Shown: positions 1 through 9,302 of the stretch, in pieces
How the letters are laid out: the number at the start of each line of letters is the position of its first letter
How positions within the stretch are numbered: position 1 is the first letter of the stretch
From: CAZPBN01 sp964584935
GTDB taxonomy: Bacteria; Acidobacteriota; Aminicenantia; Aminicenantales; Aminicenantaceae
DNA length: 64,000 nucleotides
Direction: 5' to 3'
NCBI GenBank assembly: GCA_964584935.1
Contig: CAZPBN010000009.1
Span: 41,309 to 105,308, forward strand
Program-made: the position numbers and the translations under genes
Notes under the pieces: generated by a model
What the model was told of the DNA's origin: nothing
Database searches by the model: none
Seen by the model: the letters and a program-made list of their open reading frames with translations, nothing else

Positions 1-2
1 GT

Positions 3-62
3 GGAGGGGGGGTGCACAATCCTGATGATATTTTCAATTCCATCAAGGAGGCTATAAAATGA
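3..62 (+). CDS. korA: 2-oxoacid:ferredoxin oxidoreductase alpha subunit, C-terminal fragment
   Basis: Only the last 19 codons lie in the window. The frame reads into a TGA whose first bases overlap the ATG of the next gene (ATGA overlap). The tail has the pattern Gly-Gly-Gly-x-His-x-Pro-Asp-Asp-Ile followed by an amphipathic helix, which resembles the end of KorA-type alpha subunits. The assignment rests mainly on context, because the beta and gamma subunits follow directly. The alpha subunit would supply the pyrimidine-binding half of the TPP site. Confidence 0.6.
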   Translation, partial: GGGVHNPDDIFNSIKEAIK

Positions 63-940
63 ATCAAGATGTTCAAACAGAAGAGAGAAATCCGGTTGAA
101 AACTTACTTCGCATGGACAGGATTCCCCATATTTGGTGTCCGGGATGCGGAATTGGAACAGTGGTTACTTCCTTTTCAGAGGCTCTAAGAAAAAGCGATA
201 TCGATCTGGATAAAATTGCGGTGGTTTCCGGAATAGGCTGCACAGGAAGAGTTGCCGGATATATTAAACTGGATTCATTTCATACCACTCATGGCAGAGC
301 CATTCCCTTTGCCACAGGTCTCAAATTAGCAAACCCGGATATGAAAGTTGTTGTATTCAGTGGAGACGGAGATATCATGGGAATTGGAGGGAATCATTTT
401 ATTCATGCGGCAAGAAGAAACATGGATCTAACCGTCATCTGTGTGAACAATTTCAACTACGCCATGACAGGAGGTCAAGTTGCAGCAACAACTCCCATAG
501 ATGCCAATGCTTCCACAGCGCCTTATGGTAATTTTGAATTTCCGTTTAGTATTCCTTCTTTGGCAGAAGCATCCGGAGCCACCTATATAGCACGATGGAC
601 AGCCCTCCATTTGAGAAGGGTTACCAAATCCATTCAAGAGGCTTTAGCCAAAAGGGGTTTTTCAATCATCGAAGTCATCACCCCTTGTGTCACTCTTTAT
701 GCCCGAAGAAACCGACTTGGAGATGGTTTGAATCTACTGAAATACTACTATGATAAATCCGAAATACAGCATGGAGCAGATATAAGGAAGACTGATATCA
801 CTTATCAAGGAAAATTGATAGTAGGAAAATTTGTTGATATAGAAAAGCCGACTTTCCTTGATGCAATGAACACTCATCTCAGAAAAGTTCTGGGAGATGA
901 TTACGAATTATATGGGAGAATAAACAATGACAGAGATTAG
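59..940 (+). CDS. korB: 2-oxoglutarate/2-oxoacid:ferredoxin oxidoreductase, beta (TPP-binding) subunit
   Basis: This 293-residue protein matches KorB-type beta subunits in length and layout. Cys27 and Cys30 in a WCPGCG motif start the cluster/TPP region. A GDGD motif near residues 102-105 with Asn further on forms the TPP-Mg site, and a MTGGQ segment follows. The subunit oxidatively decarboxylates a 2-oxoacid and passes electrons to ferredoxin in the cytoplasm. An AAGGAG ribosome site precedes the ATG, which overlaps the korA stop. The 2-oxoglutarate preference is inferred from the KorB-like C-terminal half (spCvT.y.R.N pattern); a branched-chain or pyruvate substrate is not excluded. Confidence 0.88.
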   Translation: MNQDVQTEERNPVENLLRMDRIPHIWCPGCGIGTVVTSFSEALRKSDIDLDKIAVVSGIGCTGRVAGYIKLDSFHTTHGRAIPFATGLKLANPDMKVVVFSGDGDIMGIGGNHFIHAARRNMDLTVICVNNFNYAMTGGQVAATTPIDANASTAPYGNFEFPFSIPSLAEASGATYIARWTALHLRRVTKSIQEALAKRGFSIIEVITPCVTLYARRNRLGDGLNLLKYYYDKSEIQHGADIRKTDITYQGKLIVGKFVDIEKPTFLDAMNTHLRKVLGDDYELYGRINNDRD

Positions 941-1475
941 GTTTTCTGGTTTTGGTGGTCAGGGTATAATCCGCTGCGGACTCATCGCAGGAAAAGCTCT
1001 TTCATTATATGATAACAAGAACGCAACCATGACCCAGAGTTTTGGACCTGAAGCACGAGGTAGCGCTTGCAGTTCTCAACTTGTCATTTCAAAAGACCGA
1101 GTTCTTTATCCCTATATCACTTCTCCAGAGATTCTCGTCACAATGTCTCAAGAAGCCTATGATAAATATATTCCGAATTTACGGGAGAACGGAACCCTTA
1201 TCATAGATTCAGATTTAGTCAAAGTCAAAACGCAATCTTCGGACAAGAAAATAAAAACATTTGGTATTCCTTCTACCCGGTTTGCCGAAGAATTAGGAAA
1301 CCGGATTACTGCAAATCTGGTTATGATGGGTTTCTTTACAGCCGTAACAAAAATCACATCTCCAGAAGCTATGAAAAAAGCCCTCCCCGGATTAGTTCCT
1401 GACAGGTACCTTGATCTCAATATCAAAGCATTCGATACGGGTTACGAATATGGTAAAGGTGTTTTAAAGAAGTAA
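927..1475 (+). CDS. korC: 2-oxoacid:ferredoxin oxidoreductase, gamma subunit
   Basis: This 182-residue protein begins with the family's GFGGQG motif (residues 8-13). It carries the QSFGPEARGS segment (about residues 38-47), diagnostic of the gamma domain of pyruvate/2-oxoglutarate ferredoxin oxidoreductases. It overlaps korB by 14 bases, so the two are translationally coupled. Together with korA and korB it forms a three-subunit enzyme. No separate ferredoxin (delta/KorD) gene is seen on this side; it may lie upstream, outside the window. Confidence 0.88.
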   Translation: MTEIRFSGFGGQGIIRCGLIAGKALSLYDNKNATMTQSFGPEARGSACSSQLVISKDRVLYPYITSPEILVTMSQEAYDKYIPNLRENGTLIIDSDLVKVKTQSSDKKIKTFGIPSTRFAEELGNRITANLVMMGFFTAVTKITSPEAMKKALPGLVPDRYLDLNIKAFDTGYEYGKGVLKK

Positions 1476-1518
1476 ATTTTTATTATAAATAATATATACA
1501 TCAAAGTGAGAAATAAAA

Positions 1519-3543
1519 GTGAATAAATCAAGTCAGAATAAATCCGATCATTCACTGGAAAAAAATGATCAGCCAACAGAGAAAAATAAGAGCGGAAAGA
1601 AACGAATAGGAGTTTTTGTCTGCCATTGTGGCATCAATATCGCGGGAACAGTCAACGTAAAAAAAACAGCTGAAGAATTATCCAAACATGAAGGAGTGGT
1701 TTTTTCTGAAGATTATGTATATATGTGTTCCGATCCAGGCCAAAAATCAATTGCTGATTCCATAAAAGAAAAAAAACTGGATAGTGTGGTTGTTGCCTGC
1801 TGTTCTCCTTCTCTTCATGAAACAACTTTTAGGAATGTTCTAAAATCCACTGGCTTGAATCCTTTCCAATGTGAAATTGCCAACATAAGAGAACAATGCA
1901 GCTGGGTTCACAAAGACAAAGAAAAGGCAACATCAAAAGCGATAAAAATCACAAAAAGCATCATAGAAAAAGTAAAAAGGAATGAATCTCTTAAACCGAT
2001 CAGCGTACCTGTTACCAAAAAGGCCCTAGTCATTGGCGGAGGAATAAGCGGAATTCAATCAGCGATAGATATTGCCAATGCCGGACATAAAGTCATACTT
2101 GTGGAACGGTCTCCTTCAATCGGAGGCCATATGATCCAACTTTCTGAAACCTTTCCTACTTTGGATTGCTCTCAGTGTATCATGACCCCCAAAATGGTTG
2201 AGGTCTCCCGACATCCCAATATTGAGCTCATGACTTACAGCGAAGTACAGGAAATATCAGGATATGTTGGAAATTTCAAAGTAAAGATTATAAAAAAGCC
2301 CCGTTATGTTGATCCAGATAAATGCACTCTCTGTGATGAATGCACAAAAGTGTGTCCTGTTGTGGTCCCTAATGAATTTGATCTCGGATTATCCGCTCGG
2401 AAAGCTATTTACATTCCATTTCCCCAGGCTATTCCGGCGACATTCACTCTTGATATTGATCATTGTCCCGGTCTTTTACCCATCGCCTGTGGAAAATGTG
2501 CTGATGTTTGCGAACCCGGTGCCATAGATTATGATATGAAGCCTGAAATAGTAGAAGAAGAAGTTGGAGCCATCATTGCAGCCACAGGCTATGACCTATA
2601 TGAAATGGAGAATCTGAAAGAATACGGAGCAGGAAAAATTATCGATGTTTTGTCCGGCCTGCAATTTGAAAGACTGCTCTCAGCATCTGGGCCTACCGGG
2701 GGTCAAATTTTAAGACCATCAGACCATAAAGAACCCAAGGAAGTTGTTTTTATTCAGTGCTGCGGTTCACGTGATCCGGAATTGCACAATGCCTATTGTT
2801 CAAAAATATGCTGTATGTATACAGCAAAACATGCCATGCTTTATAAACATCATGTTCCCGACGGTCAGGCATATATATTTTACATCGATATCCGGTCTGG
2901 AGGAAAAGGATACGAAGAATTCGTCCAAAGAGCTATCGAGAATGACGAGGCTGTTTACCTGAGAGGCAAGGTTTCTAAAATATTCCGAAACAATGGAAAA
3001 ATCAAGGTTTGGGGTGTTGATACTTTAACTGGAAAAGATATTGAAATAGATGCCGATATGGTTGTTCTCGCTACAGCAATACGGCCTTCGGTTGGAGCCA
3101 ATGAAATAGCAAACAAACTCAAACTGGCACAAGATAAAGACGGTTTTCTCTCTGAAGCCCACCCAAAATTACGTCCGGTTGAAAGCATCACATCAGGTAT
3201 GTTTCTTGCCGGAGCAGCTCAAGCACCCAAAGACATTCCTGAAACGGTCTCTCAAGCAAGTGGGGCAGCAAGTAAAGCCTTGGCGTTGCTGTCATCTGAT
3301 GAACTTTATCACGATCCTATTGTTGCCGAAGTTGATGAAGAATTATGCAGCGGATGCAAATTATGTGTGTCTATTTGTCCTTATGAAGCCAGGATATTCG
3401 ATGAAAGTAAAAATATTGTCAGTGTCAATGAAATTCTCTGCGAAGGTTGCGGCGCTTGTATCGCTGCCTGTCCTTCGGGAGCATCTCAGCAGAGAAACTT
3501 TACAGATGATCAAATATTTTCAATGATAGATATTATTTTATAA
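1519..3543 (+). CDS. hdrA: HdrA-like FAD and iron-sulfur electron-transfer protein (CoB-CoM heterodisulfide reductase subunit A family)
   Basis: This 674-residue protein has the HdrA N-terminal cysteine region (Cys35, Cys37, Cys70, Cys94, Cys95, Cys127). A Rossmann GGGISG motif at 173-178 binds FAD. A ferredoxin-like cluster lies near 269-279, with further Cys-rich segments (CGKCADVC) after residue 320 and two typical 4Fe-4S motifs in the last 70 residues. HdrA proteins in anaerobic bacteria distribute electrons between ferredoxin, NADH or thiol partners, sometimes by flavin-based bifurcation. The start is GTG at 1519. It sits between the kor genes and a fumarate reductase-like pair, suggesting it links ferredoxin reduction to that reductase. 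No HdrB/HdrC-type disulfide subunit is present. Confidence 0.85.
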   Translation: MNKSSQNKSDHSLEKNDQPTEKNKSGKKRIGVFVCHCGINIAGTVNVKKTAEELSKHEGVVFSEDYVYMCSDPGQKSIADSIKEKKLDSVVVACCSPSLHETTFRNVLKSTGLNPFQCEIANIREQCSWVHKDKEKATSKAIKITKSIIEKVKRNESLKPISVPVTKKALVIGGGISGIQSAIDIANAGHKVILVERSPSIGGHMIQLSETFPTLDCSQCIMTPKMVEVSRHPNIELMTYSEVQEISGYVGNFKVKIIKKPRYVDPDKCTLCDECTKVCPVVVPNEFDLGLSARKAIYIPFPQAIPATFTLDIDHCPGLLPIACGKCADVCEPGAIDYDMKPEIVEEEVGAIIAATGYDLYEMENLKEYGAGKIIDVLSGLQFERLLSASGPTGGQILRPSDHKEPKEVVFIQCCGSRDPELHNAYCSKICCMYTAKHAMLYKHHVPDGQAYIFYIDIRSGGKGYEEFVQRAIENDEAVYLRGKVSKIFRNNGKIKVWGVDTLTGKDIEIDADMVVLATAIRPSVGANEIANKLKLAQDKDGFLSEAHPKLRPVESITSGMFLAGAAQAPKDIPETVSQASGAASKALALLSSDELYHDPIVAEVDEELCSGCKLCVSICPYEARIFDESKNIVSVNEILCEGCGACIAACPSGASQQRNFTDDQIFSMIDIIL

Positions 3544-3610
3544 TGGGTTTATTACGTTCATACTTTAGAGAAAATCTTTCTTTTGATAAAACATTTCATG
3601 GAGGTCAATT

Positions 3611-4378
3611 ATGACAGAGGGAAAGAAATCAAAAAAAACGCCATCCCCTGCAAAAAAGGATTCCTCTTCAAATAGCAAACAAAATTTGATCACAGTTTAT
3701 ATTATGGGAAAAGCCTATAAAGTCCCTTCAAAAGCAACCATAATGGGAGCTATTGAATATGCAGGATATCAGATAAAAAGAGGTGCAGGATGCCGTGAAG
3801 GATTTTGTGGTGCATGTGCCACTGTTTACAGACTTCCCGGTGACTACAAAATCTATACTGGTTTAGCATGCACAACAATGGTTGAAGATGGAATGTGGCT
3901 TTCACAGTTACCCGCTATTCCGGCTCAAAAAGCAATCTATGATATTAAAAAGACAAAACCGGATATCACAGCATTCCAAAAATACTACCCAGAAGTTTTT
4001 CGGTGCGTATCATGCAACACTTGCACAAAAGCATGTCCCCAAGACCTTGAAGTTATGGATTATATTCAGGCTGCTGTACGGGGAGATATTGAACAAGTTA
4101 TGGATCTTTCTTTTGATTGTCTTTGCTGTGGCCTTTGTGCTATAAGATGTCCCGCTGAAATTGTTCAGTTCAATGTAGGATTACTTGCCAAGAGACTCTA
4201 TGGAAGGTATTTATCTCCTAAAGACAGTCAACTGGAAAAAAGAGTAAAGGAAATCGATTCGGGAAAATATAAAAAGGAATTTAATGAACTTATAAATATG
4301 AATAAAGAGAATTTGAAGAAAAAGTATTATGAAAGAACGATACAAGAAGATGAAGCAGGTGAATCAGCTGGTGATTGA
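3611..4378 (+). CDS. Succinate dehydrogenase/fumarate reductase iron-sulfur-like protein (SdhB/TfrB-like)
   Basis: This 255-residue protein starts with a basic, Lys/Ser-rich tail. A plant-type 2Fe-2S domain follows (Cys61, Cys66, Cys69, Cys87), then two 4Fe-4S motifs (Cys132/135/138/142 and Cys170/173/176/180). The order of clusters is that of SdhB/FrdB and of the N-terminal part of thiol:fumarate reductase TfrB. The Lys-rich N-terminus and charged C-terminus are not typical of SdhB. A GGAGG ribosome site precedes the ATG. It is most likely the electron-entry partner of the flavoprotein encoded next. No membrane anchor subunit is present, so the complex may be soluble and fed by HdrA. Confidence 0.8.
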   Translation: MTEGKKSKKTPSPAKKDSSSNSKQNLITVYIMGKAYKVPSKATIMGAIEYAGYQIKRGAGCREGFCGACATVYRLPGDYKIYTGLACTTMVEDGMWLSQLPAIPAQKAIYDIKKTKPDITAFQKYYPEVFRCVSCNTCTKACPQDLEVMDYIQAAVRGDIEQVMDLSFDCLCCGLCAIRCPAEIVQFNVGLLAKRLYGRYLSPKDSQLEKRVKEIDSGKYKKEFNELINMNKENLKKKYYERTIQEDEAGESAGD

Positions 4379-4477
4379 TTCACTATTATTTTTATGGATG
4401 AAAATTAAGATGAAAGAGATTTGGAAATATCAAACAATGAACACAGTAAAAAATATCTGGAATATAAGGAGTTTAAG

Positions 4478-6148
4478 ATGTACCCAGAATATATGAAAGG
4501 TTCCTTAAATAAAGTCGCTCAAACAAGAAATAAAAGATTCGAACTTTCCCAATCAGGAAAAGCAGTCTTTCCTCCAATGAGTGCTGAGGAAAGAGAGGAA
4601 GTCTTAAATAGATTTCACCCTGATTACAAACCGGAGGCAAGACAAATCATAAATATAGGCCCTAATAAAGGAGAAAACCTGACCACAGAGATCGCTGATT
4701 TACTGGAATCTCATTCCAGAATTGATCCCAAACAATTTGATCTTTCAAAGCCAGACTATGAAACTGACCTTTTAATCATAGGAGGAGGTGGTGCTGGATG
4801 TGCAGCCGCCATCACTGCCATGAATCATGGAGTCAAATCAATTATTTCTTCTAAACTTCGGATTGGCGATGCAAATTCCATGATGTCTCAAGGAGGAATG
4901 CAAGCAGCCGTTCCTAAGATTGACTCTCCGCCCTGCCATTATTTAGATGCTATGGGAGGAGGACATTTTGATAACAAGCCCGAATTAGTCAGAGTTCTTA
5001 CAGAAGATGGACCTTATATCGTCAAATGGCTCGAAGATCTGGGGGTCGTTTGGGATAAAAAAGAAGACGGAACACTCCAAGTTCTTCATGGAGGCGGAAC
5101 ATCCAGGAAACGTATGCATTCCTGTCGTGATTATACGGGTGCCATTATCATGCGGACACTTATGGACGAAGTGAGAAACAATCCTGATAAGATTAATTAT
5201 TTAGAATTCATGCCCACAGTTGAATTAATCCTTGATAATAAAGGTAAATGTGCTGGGGGAATTCTTTATAATCTTGAAACTGAAGAATATTTTATTGTTA
5301 AAGCAAAAGCAACCATTATTTCTTCAGGTGGCTACGGCAGGCTTCATATAAGGGGATATGATACAACAAATCACTACGGGGCAACAGCGGATGGTGTTGT
5401 AATGGCTTACCGAGCAGGAGCAAAACTTCTTTATATGGATTCTGTTCAATATCATCCCACAGGAGCGGCTTTCCCTGAGCAAATTGCTGGATTTCTTATA
5501 ACTGAAAAAATCAGAGGTGCAGGAGGCCAGCCGGTTAATAAAAATGGAGAACTCTTTGTTTATCCAAGAGAGCCTAGAGATGTTGAATCATCAGCAATTA
5601 TCAGGGAATGTGTAGAAAGAAACATGGGAATTAAAACTCCAAGTAACCGCACAGGTGTTTGGCTTGATTCTCCATTGATCGAAATGATTCAAGGTGAAGG
5701 TTATATAAACAAACAATTCCCTGCTATGCACAGACAGTTTAATCGTTACGGAATTGACATCACCAAATACCCCATGCTTGTTTTTCCTTCTCTTCACTAC
5801 CAGAATGGGGGAATCGAAATCAATGAAAAGTGCGAAACCAATATTCCCGGACTATTTGTTGCTGGAGAAGTTTCTGGAGGATTACACGGACGTAATAGGC
5901 TGATGGGAAATTCAGTCCTTGACTATAATGTCTTTGGACGCAAAGCAGGAAAATATTGCTCTGAATATATAAAATCCACCAAGTCTTTGGGATCTCTTAC
6001 ACTGGAACATATCCAAAATTATGAAAATGAAATAAAATCTGCAAAAATCAAAACTGACCGCATTTCTCCTGTACTTCTGCCTTCTTATACTCCTGAAGAT
6101 GTTAAAAAACGTCAATTCACCAGTCATTATGAAGGAACATTGAGATAA
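4478..6148 (+). CDS. Fumarate reductase/succinate dehydrogenase-like flavoprotein
   Basis: The ATG at 4478 is chosen because an AAGGAG site sits 6 bases upstream; an in-frame TTG at 4421 has no such site. The 556-residue product has an FAD Rossmann motif (GGGGAGCAAA), the HGGGTSRKR and HPTG active-site segments, and the RNRLMGNS FAD-binding C-terminal motif of the FrdA/SdhA/NadB family. The stretch that in SdhA carries the histidine for covalent FAD (SHT..AQGG) reads GDANSMMSQGG here. It lacks that His, so flavin should be bound non-covalently. Paired with the preceding iron-sulfur protein and HdrA, it probably reduces fumarate, or a related enoate, with ferredoxin- or thiol-derived electrons. 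Substrate is inferred. Confidence 0.82.
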   Translation: MYPEYMKGSLNKVAQTRNKRFELSQSGKAVFPPMSAEEREEVLNRFHPDYKPEARQIINIGPNKGENLTTEIADLLESHSRIDPKQFDLSKPDYETDLLIIGGGGAGCAAAITAMNHGVKSIISSKLRIGDANSMMSQGGMQAAVPKIDSPPCHYLDAMGGGHFDNKPELVRVLTEDGPYIVKWLEDLGVVWDKKEDGTLQVLHGGGTSRKRMHSCRDYTGAIIMRTLMDEVRNNPDKINYLEFMPTVELILDNKGKCAGGILYNLETEEYFIVKAKATIISSGGYGRLHIRGYDTTNHYGATADGVVMAYRAGAKLLYMDSVQYHPTGAAFPEQIAGFLITEKIRGAGGQPVNKNGELFVYPREPRDVESSAIIRECVERNMGIKTPSNRTGVWLDSPLIEMIQGEGYINKQFPAMHRQFNRYGIDITKYPMLVFPSLHYQNGGIEINEKCETNIPGLFVAGEVSGGLHGRNRLMGNSVLDYNVFGRKAGKYCSEYIKSTKSLGSLTLEHIQNYENEIKSAKIKTDRISPVLLPSYTPEDVKKRQFTSHYEGTLR

Positions 6149-6211
6149 CAAAAGGAAAATATGTTTTTATAATTGCGGTTTGTTTTTTTCAAACCAGCTT
6201 TCATATATATG

Positions 6212-6243
6212 GGGTCCAATTATAACCAACGGACTCTTTTTTT
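6212..6243 (+). terminator. Intrinsic terminator of the kor-hdr-frd operon
   Basis: A 6-bp stem, GGGTCC (6212-6217) with GGACTC (6231-6236) and one G-U pair, encloses a 13-base loop and is followed by seven T (6237-6243). It lies 64 bases after the flavoprotein stop and abuts the end of the converging glyS gene. A second perfect 6-bp hairpin with a T-rich loop (6177-6195) lies just upstream. Confidence 0.6.
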
Positions 6244-8311
6244 ATTTCCCTTTCACCACAATCTTAGAATAGTCAGCCACTTTTAATAAAATTCTGCTTA
6301 TTTCTTGAAGTAATGCCAGCCTATTCTGCATAACTTCCTGTTCCTCTGTCATCACCATGACATTATCGAAAAATTTATGAATCACTGATTTGACTCGAAA
6401 TACAATCCGCTGGGCTTTTTCAAATTCTCCCCTAGCAATGAGGGGAAGAATATTCTCTTTTATTATTGAAATAGTTGTGTATAATTCTCTTTCTTCTTTT
6501 TCTATCATTCGTTCAGGATTGAATTTGAACCGAGGCTGATTTCTCAAAATATTATTAACCCTTTTGGCAATCATAATCATGGGTTCCAAATGGGCACTTT
6601 CTTTCAGTTCTTCTAATGCTTTCACTCTTAAATAGGTGTGAAAAATATTATCAATCCCTGATCCCAATGCAGCCCATATCAAATCATACCTGTATCCTTT
6701 TTCTTCAAATATATACTGAAGACGATCCGGGAAAAATTCTGTGATCAGATGTTCTTTAATGTTTTCCTTTGATTCACTCAACAAATCCTCATAAACAGTA
6801 TAAACCTTATCAATAAGACGCCCTATAGATAATGAGATTTTTTTATCCAATATAACTTTGCACATACTCTGAGCCATACGCCGCAGACCAAACGGATCTT
6901 TGGACCCTTTAACTTCAATTCCAATCCCAATCTGCCCAACTATGGAGTCAATTTTATCCGCAAGAGAAAGTATTGCCCCATTTAACGATGAAGGAGATTC
7001 ATTCTCCAGGCTCACCGGATCATAATGTTCATAAATTGCTTTCCAGACTGAATCAGGATACCCCTCTTCTCGCACATAAAGTCCTCCCACCTTTCCCTGA
7101 AGAGAAGAAAACTCTCTGACCATTTCTGTTAACAAATCCACTTTACACAACTCTGCAGCTTGGGAAAGTTCATTTTTGTTTATTTTGATATCACTTTTTC
7201 TACCTATGTAATTGGCTATTTTCTTTATCCGGGTTGTCTTTTGTTCATAGGATCCCAGCTTTTCTTGATAAACAACATGACTGAGCCTTTTCGATTTTTC
7301 TTTCATGGATTCCATTCTATCTTTTTCCCAAAAAAATCTTGCATCTTCCAATCTTGCTTTGAGAACTCTTTCATTTCCATTTTGAATATATTTTTTATCA
7401 TCTTTAAAAGTGTCCGCAATTCCTAGAAAATATGGAATTTGTTTCTTATCCCTCAGAACTGAAAACAGCTTTTGCCCCTCTTTCATAGCCGTGCTAATAA
7501 TTTCTAAGGGAAGTTTCAAGTACTCTTCAGAAAATGATCCTAAAAATACATAAGGATATTCCACGTCATAAATAAGAGCATCCATAAGCGTGTCATCTGG
7601 GTAGATTTGTGCATTTAAAGATTTCAACTGCTTCTTCATTTGGTTGATTATCATCTTTTTTCGAGCATCGGGATCAATCTCAACCTTTCTTTTCTTTAAC
7701 ATTTCTTTAAAATTTGAAAGTGAGTCAACCTTGAATTTTTGAGGGGAAAGAATCTTATGTCCTGTGGAAAAATTGGAGGCTTTGATATTCCCCATCGAAA
7801 AAGGAATCGTCTTTCCCCCGAATAAACACATAATATTTTTTATAGGTCTTGAAAATCTAAATGAATGACTCCCCCACCTCATCATTTTCGGAAATGAAAT
7901 AGATGAAATGATGTCAGTCAGGCTATTTTTTAATATAACTTCAGTGGGCTTTCCTCTCTCTGTTTTTAACACGTAAACATACTCTCCCCGTTCAGTCTTT
8001 ATTACTTTCAAGTCCTCAATTTGACATCCCTTGGATTTTACAAAACCTATTGCTGCCGGTAATGGCTTTCCATCTTTTGAAAAAGCAGCTGATTTGGGAG
8101 GTCCTATAATTTTATTCTCTTTAATATCCTGTTCTTCTGCAAAATCACCCCAAATGATTATTCTTCGACAGGTTCCATAAGTCAGAAACTTTTCAATTTT
8201 TACATGAGATTCATTGAGTTTTTGTTCTATTTTTTCATTTAGCTGAGAAATGGCATCCTTCACATGAGAATAAGGCATTTCTTCAGTCATGATTTCCAGC
8301 AAAAACTCCAT
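6242..8311 (-). CDS. glyS: Glycyl-tRNA synthetase, beta subunit
   Basis: This 689-residue protein has the usual length of bacterial GlyS. It begins with the family's LLEIMTEEMP segment (canonical EIGTEELP). It continues through the HD-like/catalytic-support region and ends in an ArgRS-like helical anticodon-binding (DALR) domain rich in Lys/Glu. The beta subunit binds tRNA-Gly and completes the alpha2beta2 enzyme. Its ATG overlaps the glyQ stop by one base (TAATG), indicating translational coupling. The gene ends beside the terminator of the converging operon. Confidence 0.93.
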   Translation of the reverse strand: MEFLLEIMTEEMPYSHVKDAISQLNEKIEQKLNESHVKIEKFLTYGTCRRIIIWGDFAEEQDIKENKIIGPPKSAAFSKDGKPLPAAIGFVKSKGCQIEDLKVIKTERGEYVYVLKTERGKPTEVILKNSLTDIISSISFPKMMRWGSHSFRFSRPIKNIMCLFGGKTIPFSMGNIKASNFSTGHKILSPQKFKVDSLSNFKEMLKKRKVEIDPDARKKMIINQMKKQLKSLNAQIYPDDTLMDALIYDVEYPYVFLGSFSEEYLKLPLEIISTAMKEGQKLFSVLRDKKQIPYFLGIADTFKDDKKYIQNGNERVLKARLEDARFFWEKDRMESMKEKSKRLSHVVYQEKLGSYEQKTTRIKKIANYIGRKSDIKINKNELSQAAELCKVDLLTEMVREFSSLQGKVGGLYVREEGYPDSVWKAIYEHYDPVSLENESPSSLNGAILSLADKIDSIVGQIGIGIEVKGSKDPFGLRRMAQSMCKVILDKKISLSIGRLIDKVYTVYEDLLSESKENIKEHLITEFFPDRLQYIFEEKGYRYDLIWAALGSGIDNIFHTYLRVKALEELKESAHLEPMIMIAKRVNNILRNQPRFKFNPERMIEKEERELYTTISIIKENILPLIARGEFEKAQRIVFRVKSVIHKFFDNVMVMTEEQEVMQNRLALLQEISRILLKVADYSKIVVKGK

Positions 8312-9171
8312 TATCTTTGATTCTCCCTTAAAGTAAAATCTTTAGCAATTTGATTGACGATTTTTCGTATCTGTCCTATTAATTTAACCCTTTCGGTAAC
8401 ACTTATAGCCCCTCTTGAATCTAAAATATTGAAACAATGAGAACATTTTAGACACATATCATAGGCAGGTAATAACAATTTGTTTTTAAGAAGTTGAGAA
8501 GCTTCTTTTTCAAATAGAGAAAACTGTTTTTTTAATGATTTAATATTTGCTTGCTTGAAATTGTATTCAGAAAATTCTTTTTCTTCATAAAATCTCAAAT
8601 CACCATAGGATACATCTTCAGACCAATTCAAATCATAAATATTGTCCTTTTCTTCAAGAAACATTTCCAGTCTTTCTAGTCCATAAGTGATTTCAACCGA
8701 TACTGGATAGAGATCGATTCCCCCGGCTTGTTGAAAATATGTAAATTGAGTGATTTCCAATCCATCAAGCAAGACCTGCCATCCAACTCCCCAAGCACCG
8801 ATCGTCGGAGACTCCCAATTATCCTCATCAAAGCGTATATCATGTTCTTTCAGATCAATTCCCAAAATTTCAAGACTGTCTAAAAATATTTTCTGTATAT
8901 CGAACGTAGACGGTTTAATAATGACCTGAAATTGAAAATGCTTTTGAACCCGGTGCGGATTCTCACCATACCTTCCATCATCAGGCCTGCGAGCAGGTTG
9001 TACATAAGCCACTTTCCATGAGTTTCCATCAAGCACTCGAAAAAAAGTATCCGGAGTCATTGTCCCTGCTCCTACCTCAACATCATAAGGCTGAGCAATA
9101 TAACACCCTTTTTTCGCCCAAAAATTCTGCAGTTCTGAAACTAAATTCTGTATCGAATTTTTCTCTCGCAT
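8311..9171 (-). CDS. glyQ: Glycyl-tRNA synthetase, alpha subunit
   Basis: The ATG at 9171 gives a 286-residue protein whose N-terminus fits GlyQ (IQNLVSELQNFWAKKGC, then QPYDVEVGAGTM). An upstream in-frame TTG at 9210 would add a Cys-containing tail not typical of the family. Class II synthetase motifs are clear: the PDDGRYGENPHR segment and GAWGVGWQVLLDGLEITQF. It activates glycine with ATP. The gene follows the glycine cleavage genes by about 130 bases on the same strand, grouping glycine use and charging. Confidence 0.93.
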   Translation of the reverse strand: MREKNSIQNLVSELQNFWAKKGCYIAQPYDVEVGAGTMTPDTFFRVLDGNSWKVAYVQPARRPDDGRYGENPHRVQKHFQFQVIIKPSTFDIQKIFLDSLEILGIDLKEHDIRFDEDNWESPTIGAWGVGWQVLLDGLEITQFTYFQQAGGIDLYPVSVEITYGLERLEMFLEEKDNIYDLNWSEDVSYGDLRFYEEKEFSEYNFKQANIKSLKKQFSLFEKEASQLLKNKLLLPAYDMCLKCSHCFNILDSRGAISVTERVKLIGQIRKIVNQIAKDFTLRENQR

Positions 9172-9302
9172 TTTAAAACAACCACATGAAACACATTTAT
9201 TAAAAAGCAAAAATTCGGATAACTAATAAATCAATCAGTGAAATATTTTTTGTTTCCAGTTTCACTCTTTTCCTGTGACTGTCTCTGGCATACAATTGTC
9301 GA

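Noticed and set aside
4421..4477. Longer start of the fumarate reductase-like flavoprotein at TTG
   Set aside because: No ribosome site for TTG, whereas AAGGAG lies 6 bases before ATG 4478.
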